From: an uncultured Oscillospiraceae bacterium
GTDB lineage: Bacteria > Bacillota > Clostridia > Oscillospirales > Oscillospiraceae
Assembly (NCBI GenBank): GCA_934591845.1
Contig: CAKTPO010000010.1
Coordinates: 10,969-74,968 of the forward strand
Length of the DNA stretch: 64,000 nucleotides
Direction: 5' to 3'
A program made the position numbers and the translations under genes. Under the pieces are notes generated by a model that made no database searches, had not been told where the DNA came from, and worked only from the letters and a program-made list of their open reading frames with translations. Positions 42,613-52,580 of this stretch are shown one piece after another; within the stretch, counting starts at the first letter, position 1, and every line of letters starts with the position of its first letter.

Positions 42613-43878
42613 ATGATCGAAACCATCGAATTGGCCCCCGGGGTGCGGCTGCGGTGCTGCCGGGATGGGCGGTTTAAGCAGAATGCCCTCTCTATTCAAT
42701 ATGTCCGGCCTATGGCCCGGGAGGAGGCGGCTATGAATGCCCTGATTCCCAGTGTGCTGCTCCGGGGCTGCAACAAGGCCCGGGATCTGCGGCAGATCAC
42801 CCTGCGGCTGGATGAACTCTACGGTGCTTCCGTCAGCCCCATTTCCCGGCGGGCGGGGGACTATCAGACCACGGGCTTTTATGTGGGTCTGATGGATGAC
42901 CGATTTGCCCCTCAGGGGGAGTCGGTGTTGGAGGAGACCCTGGACTTTGTGGGGCAGCTGCTTTTTGACTACCCCACGGAAAACGGCGGCTTCCTGGAAC
43001 GGTTTGTCCAGGGAGAAAAAACCAACCAAATTTACGCCATTGAGGCAGAGCTTAACGACAAGCGGGCCTATGCTACCCGGCAATTGCTGAAAACCATGTG
43101 CGCCCAGGACCCCTTTGGCCTTTCCCGCATGGGCGAGCCGGAGGATGTGGAAGCCATCACCCCCCAGGGGCTGCTGCGGCACTATGAAAAGGTCCGCCGG
43201 GAAAGCCCGGTGGAGCTGTTTTATGTGGGTTCCGCGGAACCCCAGCGTGTTAAAGAGGTGCTGCTGCCCATTTTTGCCAGGGAGCGGCGGGACTATCGGC
43301 CTTTGGCCCCCCAGACGGAATTAAGCCTAAGCCCCCGGCAGGATGCCCGGGAGACCATGGAAGTCACCCAGGGAAAGCTCTCCATGGGCTATGTGACCCC
43401 CCTTACCAATCGTACAAAAGGCTTTGCCGCCATGCAGATGCTCAACATGGTCCTGGGAGGAGACATGACATCCAAACTGTTCCAGAACGTCCGGGAAAAG
43501 CAGAGCCTGTGCTACTCCATCGGCTCCGGCTACTACAGTGCCAAGGGCATCGTTCTGGTGTCCGCAGGCATTGACTTTGACAAGGAAGACCATGTGCGCC
43601 GGGAGGTGGAAGCCCAGGTGGAGGCTTGCCGCCGGGGAGAAATCACGGAAGCGGAGCTGGAGGGCGCACGCCATGCCCTGGTCAGTGCCTTGGCCGCAGT
43701 GCCGGATTCCCCCAGTTCCATGGAAAACTACGATTCCTCCATGATTTTAGGGGGCAGCGGCCTGAACGTTCAGACCCACCGGCAGGCTTTGGAAGCCGTG
43801 ACACGGGAGGACATTGCCCAGGCTGCCCAGACCCTACAGCTGCACAGCACCTATTTTCTGAAAGGAGTCCAGGAATGA
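42613..43878 (+). CDS. M16 peptidase-like protein, YmfF type (probably inactive)
   Basis: A 421-residue member of the insulinase fold. It lacks the HxxEH zinc motif, as in YmfF and other inactive partners. The C-terminal half is typical (LNMVLGGDMTSKLFQNVREKQSLCYSIGSGY). The start at 42613 has AAAGGAGC 7 bp upstream. Its stop overlaps the start of the active partner in ATGA, suggesting a stoichiometric pair. Confidence 0.88.
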   Translation: MIETIELAPGVRLRCCRDGRFKQNALSIQYVRPMAREEAAMNALIPSVLLRGCNKARDLRQITLRLDELYGASVSPISRRAGDYQTTGFYVGLMDDRFAPQGESVLEETLDFVGQLLFDYPTENGGFLERFVQGEKTNQIYAIEAELNDKRAYATRQLLKTMCAQDPFGLSRMGEPEDVEAITPQGLLRHYEKVRRESPVELFYVGSAEPQRVKEVLLPIFARERRDYRPLAPQTELSLSPRQDARETMEVTQGKLSMGYVTPLTNRTKGFAAMQMLNMVLGGDMTSKLFQNVREKQSLCYSIGSGYYSAKGIVLVSAGIDFDKEDHVRREVEAQVEACRRGEITEAELEGARHALVSALAAVPDSPSSMENYDSSMILGGSGLNVQTHRQALEAVTREDIAQAAQTLQLHSTYFLKGVQE

Positions 43879-45164
43879 TCCAGGAGTTTTATGAGGGCCT
43901 TGACGAAACCGTCTGCCGCCAGACCCTGCCCAACGGCCTGCGGGTGGCGGTATTGCCCCGAAAGGGCTTTTCCAAAAAGCTTGCCTATTTTGTAACGGAT
44001 TTCGGCTCCATCCACCAGAATTTCCGGTTTGAGGGCCAGAAGCATCATGTTCCTGGGGGCATTGCCCATTATCTGGAACATAAAATGTTCGACCTCCCCG
44101 GAGGCCGGGATGTAAGCGAAGAATTCTCCGTCTGGGGGGCCAGTACCAACGCCTTTACCAGCTACGACATGACCGCCTATTATTTTTCCTGCACGGACCA
44201 TTTTGAAGACTGTCTGCATCTGCTGCTGGAATTCGTCAGCACCCCCTATTTTACCCAGGAGAGCGTGGAAAAAGAGCGGGGCATCATCGAGCAGGAGATC
44301 GGCATGAACCGGGACGCCGCCGACAGCGTGGTGTTTGAAAACCTGGTAAAGGTCCTCTACAGCCGTCACCCCATCCGGGTACCCATCTTAGGAACCTCCG
44401 AAAGCATTCGGGAGATCACCCCGGAAGATTTGTACCTGTGCCACAGGGCCTTTTACACACCGGGGAACATGATGCTCTGCGTGGTGGGCGATGTAGACCC
44501 GGAAGCGGTTTGCCAAATGGCCCGGGAGGTTCTGGGAGAGGAGCGGCGGGAAGTGGGCGAAAAAATCCAGGACTGGCAAGAACCCTTGACCTGCACCCAA
44601 CCCCTGACCAAGGCCCGGATGGAAGTATCCATGCCCACCTTTACCCTGGCCTTTAAGTGCGCCCCCCTGGGCCGGGGGGAAGAAGCCATCCGCCGGGAAA
44701 TGGTGGCGGACCTGGCCGCCGAGGCCCTCTTTGGGGAAAGCTCAGACCTGTATCTGCAAATGTATGACCGGGGCATCATCGATGGCTCTTTCGGCGGCGG
44801 TTTTGAAACCGTGGACGGCTGCGCCCTCTTTACCTGCGGCGGCGACAGTATGGAGCCGGAAGCGGTGCTGGAGGCGGTGGTGGCGGGCTGCAGGCGGCTG
44901 CTGGAACAGGGCCTGTTCCAAAAGGACTTCTCCCGGATGAAGCGCAGTGCCTTGGGCCGCCGCATCCGGAGCCTGGACTCCTTTGATGCCACCTGTTTCC
45001 GGGTCTGCGCCTATGAACTTACGGACTTTGACTATTTCCGGTTCCCAAAGGTTTATGAAACCATCAAAAAAGAGGATGTGGAAAACTTTTTGCGGGAGAC
45101 TGTCCGGCAGGACCGGTGCTGCCTGTCCGTTATTGAACCCATCCGAAAGGAGCATGAAGCATGA
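43875..45164 (+). CDS. M16 family zinc peptidase, YmfH type
   Basis: A 429-residue peptidase with the inverted zinc motif HYLEH in GIAHYLEHKMF (about residue 70) and the downstream Glu region ERGIIEQEIGMNRD. It likely works with the inactive YmfF-like partner on peptides; in Bacillus the pair is linked to pheromone or peptide processing. The stop overlaps lgt in ATGA. Confidence 0.9.
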   Translation: MIQEFYEGLDETVCRQTLPNGLRVAVLPRKGFSKKLAYFVTDFGSIHQNFRFEGQKHHVPGGIAHYLEHKMFDLPGGRDVSEEFSVWGASTNAFTSYDMTAYYFSCTDHFEDCLHLLLEFVSTPYFTQESVEKERGIIEQEIGMNRDAADSVVFENLVKVLYSRHPIRVPILGTSESIREITPEDLYLCHRAFYTPGNMMLCVVGDVDPEAVCQMAREVLGEERREVGEKIQDWQEPLTCTQPLTKARMEVSMPTFTLAFKCAPLGRGEEAIRREMVADLAAEALFGESSDLYLQMYDRGIIDGSFGGGFETVDGCALFTCGGDSMEPEAVLEAVVAGCRRLLEQGLFQKDFSRMKRSALGRRIRSLDSFDATCFRVCAYELTDFDYFRFPKVYETIKKEDVENFLRETVRQDRCCLSVIEPIRKEHEA

Positions 45165-46054
45165 GTGTAAACCCCGCCAATTATTCATTTATTTCTTTTC
45201 CCGCCCTGGGCATTGAGGTAAACCCCATCCGCTATTTTTCCATTGGCCCCCTGACCATCCACCTCTACGGGGCGGTCATTGCCCTGGGGCTGTTGCTGGC
45301 TGGCATCTACTGCTGCCGCCGGAGCAAATTCGCTGCCCTCACCGATGACGACATTTTAGACGGCATCCTCTGGATCACCCCCTTTGCGGTGGTCTGCGCC
45401 AGAATTTACTACTGCGTCTTTTCCTGGCAGGATTACGCCCAAGACCCCATTTCCGTCCTCTACATCTGGAACGGCGGCCTGGCCATTTACGGCGGCGTTC
45501 TGGGGGCGGTGCTGGGGGTGGCCATCTACTGCAAGGTGAAAAAATGCTCTATGAAAGCACTGCTGGATCTGGTGGTCATGGGCTTCCTCATTGGCCAGTT
45601 GGTGGGCCGCTGGGGCAATTTCTTCAACCGGGAAGCCTTCGGCGCGGCAACCGATGCCTTCTCCCGCATGGGCCTGTACAACACCGTCACCGGCCAGTGG
45701 GAGTATTACCACCCCACCTTCCTCTATGAAAGCCTGTGGAATCTCTGCGGCTTCCTTGCCCTCCACTTCCTCTACCCCAAGCGCAGCTATGACGGCCAGA
45801 TCGCCCTGGGCTACGTAGCCTGGTACGGCCTGGGCCGGGCCATCATCGAGGGCTTGCGGATGGACAGCCTCTACTGGGGTTCTTTCCGGGTCAGCCAGGT
45901 CCTGGCCGCCGTCAGCTGCCTGGTGGCAACCACCATCCTCATCTACCAACACTTCCGCCCCCACGACCCCCAAAACCTGGCCCAATACCGCTGCGCCGCC
46001 GACCTGGAAAAGCGGATCGAGGCGCAGAAGGCAAAAAAAAGAAACGGCACATAA
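45161..46054 (+). CDS. lgt: prolipoprotein diacylglyceryl transferase
   Basis: A 297-residue membrane enzyme that transfers diacylglycerol from phosphatidylglycerol to the lipobox Cys of prolipoproteins, the step before LspA. The signature GRWGNFFNREAFG (about residues 147-159) contains the catalytic Arg and Asn. Seven helices. A charged C-terminal tail ends RIEAQKAKKRNGT. Coupled to the M16 gene by ATGA. Confidence 0.93.
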   Translation: MSVNPANYSFISFPALGIEVNPIRYFSIGPLTIHLYGAVIALGLLLAGIYCCRRSKFAALTDDDILDGILWITPFAVVCARIYYCVFSWQDYAQDPISVLYIWNGGLAIYGGVLGAVLGVAIYCKVKKCSMKALLDLVVMGFLIGQLVGRWGNFFNREAFGAATDAFSRMGLYNTVTGQWEYYHPTFLYESLWNLCGFLALHFLYPKRSYDGQIALGYVAWYGLGRAIIEGLRMDSLYWGSFRVSQVLAAVSCLVATTILIYQHFRPHDPQNLAQYRCAADLEKRIEAQKAKKRNGT

Positions 46055-46720
46055 GCCGTTTGCAAAAGCCAAAACGAATGTGGCATAATGATTTTGAACA
46101 ACGGGAACGGCGGGAGAAATTGACAATTGACAATTATTGGAGCGACCAACGTTGTTCATTTGTACCCGTCCGTTAAAGTCCGTAGGGAACGGCCTATGTG
46201 CCGTTCCGCTGCGTGGCAATTACAACCTGTGTGGACAAAACAAAACCACCCCCGACATGTCATTCCGAGACCGTAGTGAGCCGAGGAATCTTCCCAAGTT
46301 GCAGATTTTACCTTACGTTGGTACTTTTCTGCTACGTGGTGGATCCCTCCACTCCGTTTATCGCTCAAGGCCTGAATGACATAACGGGGGCGTTTTTTGT
46401 TTTATCGGAAATAGTTCCGCCCTTTCACGTGCGGAACGGCACATAGGCCGTTCCCTACGGTTTCGCTGATTGGTGGGCGTTTTCAACCGGGGTGTTCTAA
46501 GGACGTGGGTATGGGGGGACGTTTGTACGGATTCGCCTACAGTTTCTAGAATGTTTCACGCTGCCCCGCTGCCTCATCAGTCAGGGCTACGCCCTGCCAG
46601 CTTCCCCGGAGGGGAAGCTCTTGTACTGTGCTTTCGGATGCCTGAGGTTGTCGGAGACGGTTCCGCCCTTTCACGTTTGGAACGGCACATTGGGCGTTCT
46701 GCCGCAAATTCTAAGCTGCC
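46055..46720. repeat. mosaic repeat island after lgt
   Basis: Heptad array (about 46119-46138), palindrome units (about 46182, 46432 and 46679, the last degenerate), the ~120-bp GTCATTCC/GGAATGAC element (46259-46380), and the CTTCCCCGGAGGGGAAG element (about 46530-46640). The right edge touches the stop of the coiled-coil gene. Confidence 0.85.
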
Positions 46721-47179
46721 TTATTTCCCAAAGAGCCGGTTAAAGGCGGTGGTGGTTTTTTCCATTTGCTGGACGGTGGCTTCCAGGGACTTTACCAGTT
46801 CGTTCAGCTCCTCGATGTCCAGTTCCTGGAGTTTTTTGGCGGCTTCGGTCAGAGCCAGGATGCCTTCGTTGACCGCATCGATGTCTGCTTCTGCCAGATT
46901 CTCTGCTGCGCCTTTTAACGAGTCAATGGCTTCATTGATGGTTTTGCTGTCCAAATCTTCCAGCTGGGCGGCGGTGTTTTGTACCGACAGGAGGATGGCG
47001 TTGACCTTGTCCAGGTCTACCCCCCGGAACATGCGGCTGAGGCGGTTTACCTGCACCCCGGCGAAAATGCCGCCGATCAGCAGCAGGGCAAGGAGTAGCG
47101 CCAGGAGTCCCGTCTGGATTTTCATCCACAGCAGCAGAGGGTCCTTTTCTTTCGTTTCCGTCAAAGCTTTTTCTTCCAT
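46721..47179 (-). CDS. single-pass membrane protein with long coiled coil
   Basis: A 152-residue protein with a polar N-terminus, one helix (about residues 17-45) and a C-terminal region of regular heptads rich in Leu, Glu, Asp and Ala (residues 50-145), with repeats such as DLDKVN, DLDSKTIN, DIDAVN and DIEELN. No family recognised. AAAGGAGC before the start. It lies 15 bp downstream of the LysR gene and may be in its transcript. Confidence 0.72.
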   Translation of the reverse strand: MEEKALTETKEKDPLLLWMKIQTGLLALLLALLLIGGIFAGVQVNRLSRMFRGVDLDKVNAILLSVQNTAAQLEDLDSKTINEAIDSLKGAAENLAEADIDAVNEGILALTEAAKKLQELDIEELNELVKSLEATVQQMEKTTTAFNRLFGK

Positions 47180-47194
47180 TGGTAACGCTCCTTT

Positions 47195-48115
47195 TTATGT
47201 ATTCTCTTTCTGTAGGTACTGCTCCATTTCCCGCAGAAAGGTCTGGCCGATTTCGTCTAACTGGGTGTTTTTTTGCTGGATGTAGCCGATTTCCATTTTG
47301 GCGTTCTGGTTGTCCTTGTCCTCCCGGTAGGGGACGGCCAGATAGTCGGTGCCGTTTAGTTCCTGGCAGATGATGCCGGAGCAGAGGGTGAAGCCGTTGA
47401 GACCGATCATCAGGTTCAGCATGGTGGCCCGGTCCGTGGCCCGGATCATCTGGGGGTATTCCCGCTCGGAAAGAATTTCCTCAGCAAAGTAAGAGGAGCT
47501 TTGATCCCCCTGCTCAAAGCACAGGCAGGGGTACTGACAAAGCTCCTCCATGGAGATGGAGGTATTGCCCGCCAAAGGGTGGCCTTTCCACAAATAGACA
47601 TAGGCACTGCACTCCACCAAAGGCTTAAATTCCAGCCGGTTTTCCGCCAACAGTTTGTTGAGAACCGTCCGGTTGTGCCGGGAGCGAAAGAGAATGCCGA
47701 TGTCACTGCGGCGTTGGGCCACGTCCAGGATCACGTCAATGGTCCGGGTCTCCCGGATGGCGTATTCAAACCGGCTGGCATCAAACTGCCGCACGGTTTC
47801 TACAAAGGCCTTGGTCACAAAGGAATAATGCTGGGTGGACACGCCGAAAATCCGCTTTTTGGGCCGCAGATATTCCTGCTCCATCAGCTCATACTGCTGA
47901 TAGATCTGCCGGGCGTAGTGTAAAAACCGCCGCCCCTCGTTGGTCAAGGTCACGCCCCGGTTGCTCCGGTTGAAAATCGTGACCCCCACCTCCTGCTCCA
48001 ATTCCTGGATGGCCCCGGTGAGCGCCGGCTGCGTCACATACAGCTGCTCCGCCGCCCGATTCATAGACCCGGTTTCGGCAATAGTAAGACAGTAGCGTAT
48101 TTGCTGTAACGTCAT
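47195..48115 (-). CDS. LysR-family transcriptional regulator
   Basis: A 306-residue regulator with an N-terminal winged helix (MTLQQIRYCLTIAETGSMNRAAEQLYVTQPALTGAIQELE) and a two-lobed effector domain. The start at 48115 has GAAGGAGC upstream. It is near metY on the same strand, so control of sulfur amino acid metabolism (CysL/CysB-like) is possible but unproven. Confidence 0.92.
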   Translation of the reverse strand: MTLQQIRYCLTIAETGSMNRAAEQLYVTQPALTGAIQELEQEVGVTIFNRSNRGVTLTNEGRRFLHYARQIYQQYELMEQEYLRPKKRIFGVSTQHYSFVTKAFVETVRQFDASRFEYAIRETRTIDVILDVAQRRSDIGILFRSRHNRTVLNKLLAENRLEFKPLVECSAYVYLWKGHPLAGNTSISMEELCQYPCLCFEQGDQSSSYFAEEILSEREYPQMIRATDRATMLNLMIGLNGFTLCSGIICQELNGTDYLAVPYREDKDNQNAKMEIGYIQQKNTQLDEIGQTFLREMEQYLQKENT

Positions 48116-48117
48116 AG

Positions 48118-48300
48118 ATGCTCCTTCGTCGCAATGGACAATTGACAATGGACAATTGACAATGCCCCGCGACTCAACGGAAAGTCAAAACTAAAAAGTG
48201 GACTGTCGCATTTTTGAATTATTTGAAATGATTTTCGAAGAAAATACCACAATTGTCAATTGTCAACTGTCAATTGTCAATTTTTTTAACGGCATCCCGC
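48118..48300. repeat. heptad repeats between metY and LysR
   Basis: Two ATTGTCA-based arrays, at about 48131-48162 and 48250-48284, in opposite orientation. No gene. Confidence 0.75.
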
Positions 48301-48317
48301 CGGAAATGACGGTAGGC

Positions 48318-49601
48318 TTACCGCAACGTATTCAACGCCTGGTCCAGATCTTCCAGAATATCGTCAATATGTTCCGTGCCGATGGACAGGCGGATGGTGT
48401 TTTGGTAGATGCCTACGTCGTTTAGTTCCTGGTCGGTGAGCTGGGCGTGGGTGGTGGAGGCGGGGTGGATCACCAGGCTCTTGACGTCGGCCACGTTTGC
48501 CAGGAGGCTAAAGACTTTCAAATGGTCCACAAACCGGAAGGCCTCTTCCCGGCCACCTTTGATCTGGATGGTGAAAATGGAAGCACCGCCCTTGGGGAAG
48601 TATTTTTCATACAGGGCATGGTCCGGGTGATCCGGCAGACTGGGGTGATTCACCTTTTCCACCATGGGGTGATGGGACAAAAATTCCACCACCTTTTTGG
48701 TGTTCTCCCCGTGGCGTTCCAGCCGGAGGGACAGGGTTTCCGTACCCTGAAGCAGCAGGAAAGCGGCAAAGGGGCTGATACAGGCCCCCTCATCCCGGAG
48801 AAGAATGGCCCGGACGTAGGTGACAAAGGGGGCCTTGGGGGCGGCTTCCGTAAAGCAGACCCCGTGGTAGCTGGGGTTGGGCTGGGAGAGCCAGGGGTAT
48901 TTGCCGCTGCCCGCCCAGTCGTAAGTACCGGCATCTACTAAGATACCGCCTAAGGTGGTGCCGTGGCCGCCAATGAACTTGGTGGCGGAGTGAACCACCA
49001 GGTCGGCTCCGTGTTCAATGGGCCGGATCAGGTAGGGGGTGCCAAAGGTGTTGTCAATGACCAGGGGCAGACCGTGGCGGTGGGCAATGGCGGCGATGGC
49101 ATCAATATCCGGAATGTCCGAATTGGGGTTTCCCAGGGTCTCAATATAAATGGCCTTGGTGTTGGGCTGGACCGCCTGTTCCACTTCTGCCAGATCGTGG
49201 ACATCCACAAAGCTGGCGGTAATGCCCCACTGGGGCAGGGTGTGGGCCAGAAGATTGCTGGTGCCGCCGTAGATGGTTTTCTGGGCCACGATATGCTCCC
49301 CCTGACGGGCCAGGGCCTGGATGGCATAGGTGATGGCGGCGGCACCGGAGGCCACGGCCAGGGCGGCAGTGCCTCCCTCCAGGGCGGCGATCCGCTTTTC
49401 AAAGACCTCCTGGGTGGAGTTGGTGAGCCGCCCGTAGATGTTGCCGGACTGGCTCAGGCTGAACCGGTCCGCCGCGTCCTGGCAGCTGGGGAACACATAG
49501 GAGGTGGTGGCATAAATGGGCACTGCCCGGGCATCACTGGCAGGGTCGGCCTGCTCCTGGCCCACATGCAGCTGCATGGTTTCAAAACGGTATCCGCTCA
49601 T
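48318..49601 (-). CDS. metY: O-acetylhomoserine aminocarboxypropyltransferase/sulfhydrylase
   Basis: A 427-residue PLP enzyme that makes homocysteine (or methionine from methanethiol) from O-acetylhomoserine. The PLP Lys is in SATKFIGGHGT (about residue 210). Family features are TTSYVFPSCQDAADRF, YGRLTNSTQEVFEKRIAALEGG and the Asp in DNTFGTPY. Length is typical for MetY, about 40 residues longer than MetB/MetC. A consensus promoter lies upstream; no S-box was seen. Confidence 0.92.
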   Translation of the reverse strand: MSGYRFETMQLHVGQEQADPASDARAVPIYATTSYVFPSCQDAADRFSLSQSGNIYGRLTNSTQEVFEKRIAALEGGTAALAVASGAAAITYAIQALARQGEHIVAQKTIYGGTSNLLAHTLPQWGITASFVDVHDLAEVEQAVQPNTKAIYIETLGNPNSDIPDIDAIAAIAHRHGLPLVIDNTFGTPYLIRPIEHGADLVVHSATKFIGGHGTTLGGILVDAGTYDWAGSGKYPWLSQPNPSYHGVCFTEAAPKAPFVTYVRAILLRDEGACISPFAAFLLLQGTETLSLRLERHGENTKKVVEFLSHHPMVEKVNHPSLPDHPDHALYEKYFPKGGASIFTIQIKGGREEAFRFVDHLKVFSLLANVADVKSLVIHPASTTHAQLTDQELNDVGIYQNTIRLSIGTEHIDDILEDLDQALNTLR

Positions 49602-49714
49602 AGAGGGTTCCTCTTTTCTGTAAAGTGTGATTTCTTTGGGAAACAGGTAGAAACCGGGGCTTTTACAACAAGAACGACCCGGAAAGTGCCTTGCTTTCCA
49701 ATTCTTACAGCCCC

Positions 49715-49743
49715 ATTATATCGGCCTTTTCCCATGAAGTCAA
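49715..49743 (-). promoter_or_regulatory. promoter of metY
   Basis: On the minus strand TTGACT (49743-49738), 17 bp, TATAAT (49720-49715). The leader of about 100 nt has no recognised riboswitch. Confidence 0.8.
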
Positions 49744-49950
49744 TGCAAGAAATCAAATCGCCCGCTATTATTTGGACTGATAGCAAAAGCCCCGCTGCCG
49801 TGGGCAAGACACAAAGCAGCGGAAACTTTGGCAAGACGTTATTGGGGCTTTTATATATTTCAAAGATGCGGTAGAATTGTTCATAGACTTTATGGTATAA
49901 TCCAGGAGACGAAGCGGTCAGGAAATCAGATTTTACAGGAGGCGGACTGC

Positions 49951-50265
49951 ATGGACCAATTGAAAAAGAATATCGTTTTCTATCTGCTGTTGCTGATGGA
50001 TTTTTATATCGTTCCATGGTTTATCAAAGACACAGGAAGTGCAATGCTTGTCATGTTGGTGGTGATCCCTCTGATATGCTTCATCATTTCTTTTTTTTAC
50101 GGAATCAGAAACGGTTTTGACCTTTGCTATATTGGCATTGTCGCAGTGATGTTTGCACCGTCTATATTCATCTTTTATAACGCAAGCGCATGGGTTTATA
50201 TAGTAGCATACGCAGTTATTGCATTGCTCGGAAATGTAATAGCACTACCGTTCAGAAAAAGATAA
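49951..50265 (+). CDS. small membrane protein, AT-rich gene
   Basis: A 104-residue protein with four hydrophobic segments (about residues 8-24, 30-49, 56-76 and 80-98) and a C-terminal RKR. AGGAGG lies 8 bp upstream. The gene is clearly more AT-rich than its neighbours and uses many ATA, TTT and TAT codons, suggesting recent transfer. No function known. Confidence 0.75.
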   Translation: MDQLKKNIVFYLLLLMDFYIVPWFIKDTGSAMLVMLVVIPLICFIISFFYGIRNGFDLCYIGIVAVMFAPSIFIFYNASAWVYIVAYAVIALLGNVIALPFRKR

Positions 50266-50310
50266 CTTCCGGCTTGCCAAGCAGAACACAAAACCAAATA
50301 CCAAACCCCA

Positions 50311-50352
50311 GGCCGCCCGCCGGAGACAATGCGCAAAAGCGGGCGGCCTTTT
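50311..50352 (+). terminator. terminator of the small membrane protein gene
   Basis: GGCCGCCCGC pairs with GCGGGCGGCC, followed by TTTT. Confidence 0.8.
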
Positions 50353-50383
50353 GCTGTCGCTGTTCCGAAAAGATGGTCACAAA

Positions 50384-50412
50384 AGGCCCCCTCTCCGGGT
50401 TTGGAGAGGGGG
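50384..50412 (-). terminator. terminator of the M23 peptidase gene
   Basis: On the minus strand CCCCCTCTCC pairs with GGAGAGGGGG, followed by CCTTTTGT, just downstream of the stop at 50419. Confidence 0.8.
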
Positions 50413-50418
50413 TGCGGT

Positions 50419-51102
50419 TCAGTTCCCCAGGTTCAGGAAGTCCGCCGGGTTCATGGGCATGTCCTGGTAGGTCACGGAAAAGTGGACGTGCGGCCCCAGG
50501 GCCGTCTCTGCCAGGGCGGTGGTGCCAACGGTGCCGATGGTCTGCCCCAAGTCTACCCGGTCGCCGGGGCTGAATGTTTCGGCGGTTTCCAGCCCTGCGT
50601 AGGTGGTCTCGTAGCCGCCGGTGTGCCGCAGCACCAGGGTCAGGCCCATCAGGCCCTCATCTCGCAGGGAGACCACCGTCCCCTCAGCCGCCGCCCGAAC
50701 CTGAGTACCCTCCTGGGCGGTGTAGTCCACGCCGTTGTGGACCCGCCAGTCCCGGGTGGTCTCGTTAAAGCTTAAGGCATCCATGCTGTAGAGGACCGCC
50801 TGGTCCCCCTCCACCGGCGGGGCCGTTACCAGCCCCTTGGGGACTGGCTTCTGGGTGGGTGCCGGGGCGGTGGGGGCGGTTGCCGCTTTTTTCTGTGGTT
50901 TCTGGGTTTCCGTAGGGGAAACCGTGGGTTCCGGCTGGGAAGCGTATTCCAAAACCGGCTGGGTCTCCACCAGAGAGACCTGTTTTACCTGCTTGTGATT
51001 GTTCCGGTATACATAGCCTGCGGTCCCGATGGCTGCCGCGCACAGGACCAGGGCTATGTAGTAGCCCTTTCCTCCGATTCCGGAGTTTTTTTGATTGCGC
51101 AT
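50419..51102 (-). CDS. M23 (LytM) family metallopeptidase, membrane anchored
   Basis: A 227-residue protein with a signal anchor (about residues 12-30), a Pro/Thr/Lys-rich linker (about 50-95) and a LytM domain with zinc motifs HNGVD (HxxxD) and PHVHF (HxH) near the C-terminus. The intact ligands predict an active peptidoglycan endopeptidase. Its size and layout resemble SpoIIQ-type proteins of Clostridia, a possibility only. The start at 51102 has GGAGGT 8 bp upstream. Confidence 0.87.
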   Translation of the reverse strand: MRNQKNSGIGGKGYYIALVLCAAAIGTAGYVYRNNHKQVKQVSLVETQPVLEYASQPEPTVSPTETQKPQKKAATAPTAPAPTQKPVPKGLVTAPPVEGDQAVLYSMDALSFNETTRDWRVHNGVDYTAQEGTQVRAAAEGTVVSLRDEGLMGLTLVLRHTGGYETTYAGLETAETFSPGDRVDLGQTIGTVGTTALAETALGPHVHFSVTYQDMPMNPADFLNLGN

Positions 51103-51210
51103 TTTTTTGCACCTCCGAGGAGGAGTATCCCCGGAAATTTTTACATTTAATCCAATAGGATGGGCAAAATAAGAAAAATCTTTTGTGAACATTTTATGAT
51201 GAAAATATTA

Positions 51211-51238
51211 TTGACAATAGGGGAAAATGCGATATAGT
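51211..51238 (+). promoter_or_regulatory. promoter of the potABCD operon
   Basis: TTGACA (51211-51216), 16 bp, TATAGT (51233-51238). The second 161-bp element begins 30 bp downstream, inside the leader. Confidence 0.75.
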
Positions 51239-51267
51239 TATACTGTCATTTTACGACATAAAATAGA

Positions 51268-51428
51268 GGAAACTCTGAATAAATCGTCTGCGGCTGAGCG
51301 GCGAATCTTTTGCTCCCAGGCTGCGCTTCTAAAAGTGGGAAATACACAAAGTATTCCTCCACTTTTAGAATCTTGCCTGGAACCAAAATCTTTCGCCGTC
51401 AGCTCTTGCCGATTGAATCAGAGCTTCC
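51268..51428 (+). repeat. 161-bp imperfect hairpin element, copy 2
   Basis: Same orientation and position as copy 1 at 39181-39341, between a promoter and a start codon. Six differences from copy 1; four of them form two compensated base pairs (51300/51397 and 51314/51382) and one (51320) turns an A-C mismatch into G-C. The sixth (51415) breaks a pair. Confidence 0.85.
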
Positions 51429-51458
51429 TTAAACACAAAAAAGAAACGGGGGAGGATA

Positions 51459-52580
51459 ATGTCCAAGGAACTCATCAGGCTCCGGGATCTTACCATGGAG
51501 TTCGACGGGGAGCGCATTCTCGACGGCATCAATCTTTACATCAACGATCACGAATTCTTAACATTGCTGGGCCCCTCCGGCTGCGGCAAAACTACCACGC
51601 TGCGAATTATCGGCGGCTTTTTAACGCCTACATCCGGCACGGTGACATTTGACGGAAAGACGATCAATGATGTACCGCCTTACAAGCGGCAGATCAACAC
51701 GGTTTTTCAGCGATATGCGTTGTTCCCACACCTGGATGTTTACGACAACGTGGCCTTTGGTCTTAAAATCCACAAGGTTCCCAAAGCGGAGATCGACCAG
51801 CGGGTGCGGGAAATGCTGGAAATCGTCAGTCTCAAGGGTTATGAAAACCGACGAATAGACGCCCTCTCCGGCGGCCAGCAGCAGCGTGTGGCCATTGCCC
51901 GTGCTCTGGTAAATCGCCCCAAGGTTTTGCTCTTGGATGAGCCGTTGGGTGCATTGGACCTGCGACTGCGCAAAGATATGCAGAACGAACTTAAGCGCAT
52001 TCAGCAGGCCATGGGCATTACCTTTATTTACGTGACCCACGATCAGGAGGAAGCTCTTTCTATGTCTGATACCATTGTGGTCATGGACAAGGGCCGTATC
52101 CAGCAGATCGGCAAACCCGAGGATATTTATAACGAGCCTAAAAACGCTTTTGTGGCGGACTTCATCGGAGAAAGTAACATTCTCGACGGTGTCATGCTGG
52201 AAGATTTCCGGGTGCGGTTCTTTGGCCGTACCTTTATCTGCGTGGACAAGGGCTTCCAGAAAGACGAACCTGTGGACGTGGTTATCCGTCCTGAGGATAT
52301 TGACATCGTTCCCGTGGACCAGGGCCATCTGGTGGGTACGGTGACCAGTGTCACGTTCAAGGGCCTGAACTATGACATCATCGTAGAATTCAAGGGCTTT
52401 AAGTGGCTGATTCAAACCACCGATTTCCATGCGGTGGGTTCTACCATCGGCATTCGGCTGAACCCGGAGGATATTCACATCATGCACAAGAGTGAATACT
52501 CCGGCATGTTTGGAGACTACAGCTCCTACTCCGCAGAGTATGACGAGCTGACGGAGGATGCCGGGAATGAAGAAGACTAA
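51459..52580 (+). CDS. potA: spermidine/putrescine ABC transporter ATP-binding protein
   Basis: A 373-residue ATPase of the polyamine importer. Walker [10 protein letters not shown] (residue 37), signature [15 protein letters not shown], Walker [12 protein letters not shown], plus a C-terminal TOBE-like domain (about residues 280-350). GGGAGGATA precedes the start. The potB start lies inside its 3' end. Confidence 0.94.
   Translation: MSKELIRLRDLTMEFDGERILDGINLYINDHEFLTLLGPSGCGKTTTLRIIGGFLTPTSGTVTFDGKTINDVPPYKRQINTVFQRYALFPHLDVYDNVAFGLKIHKVPKAEIDQRVREMLEIVSLKGYENRRIDALSGGQQQRVAIARALVNRPKVLLLDEPLGALDLRLRKDMQNELKRIQQAMGITFIYVTHDQEEALSMSDTIVVMDKGRIQQIGKPEDIYNEPKNAFVADFIGESNILDGVMLEDFRVRFFGRTFICVDKGFQKDEPVDVVIRPEDIDIVPVDQGHLVGTVTSVTFKGLNYDIIVEFKGFKWLIQTTDFHAVGSTIGIRLNPEDIHIMHKSEYSGMFGDYSSYSAEYDELTEDAGNEED

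Noticed and set aside
49602-49760. SAM (S-box) riboswitch ahead of metY
   Set aside because: The leader has no S-box core or terminator pair; it is only about 100 nt.
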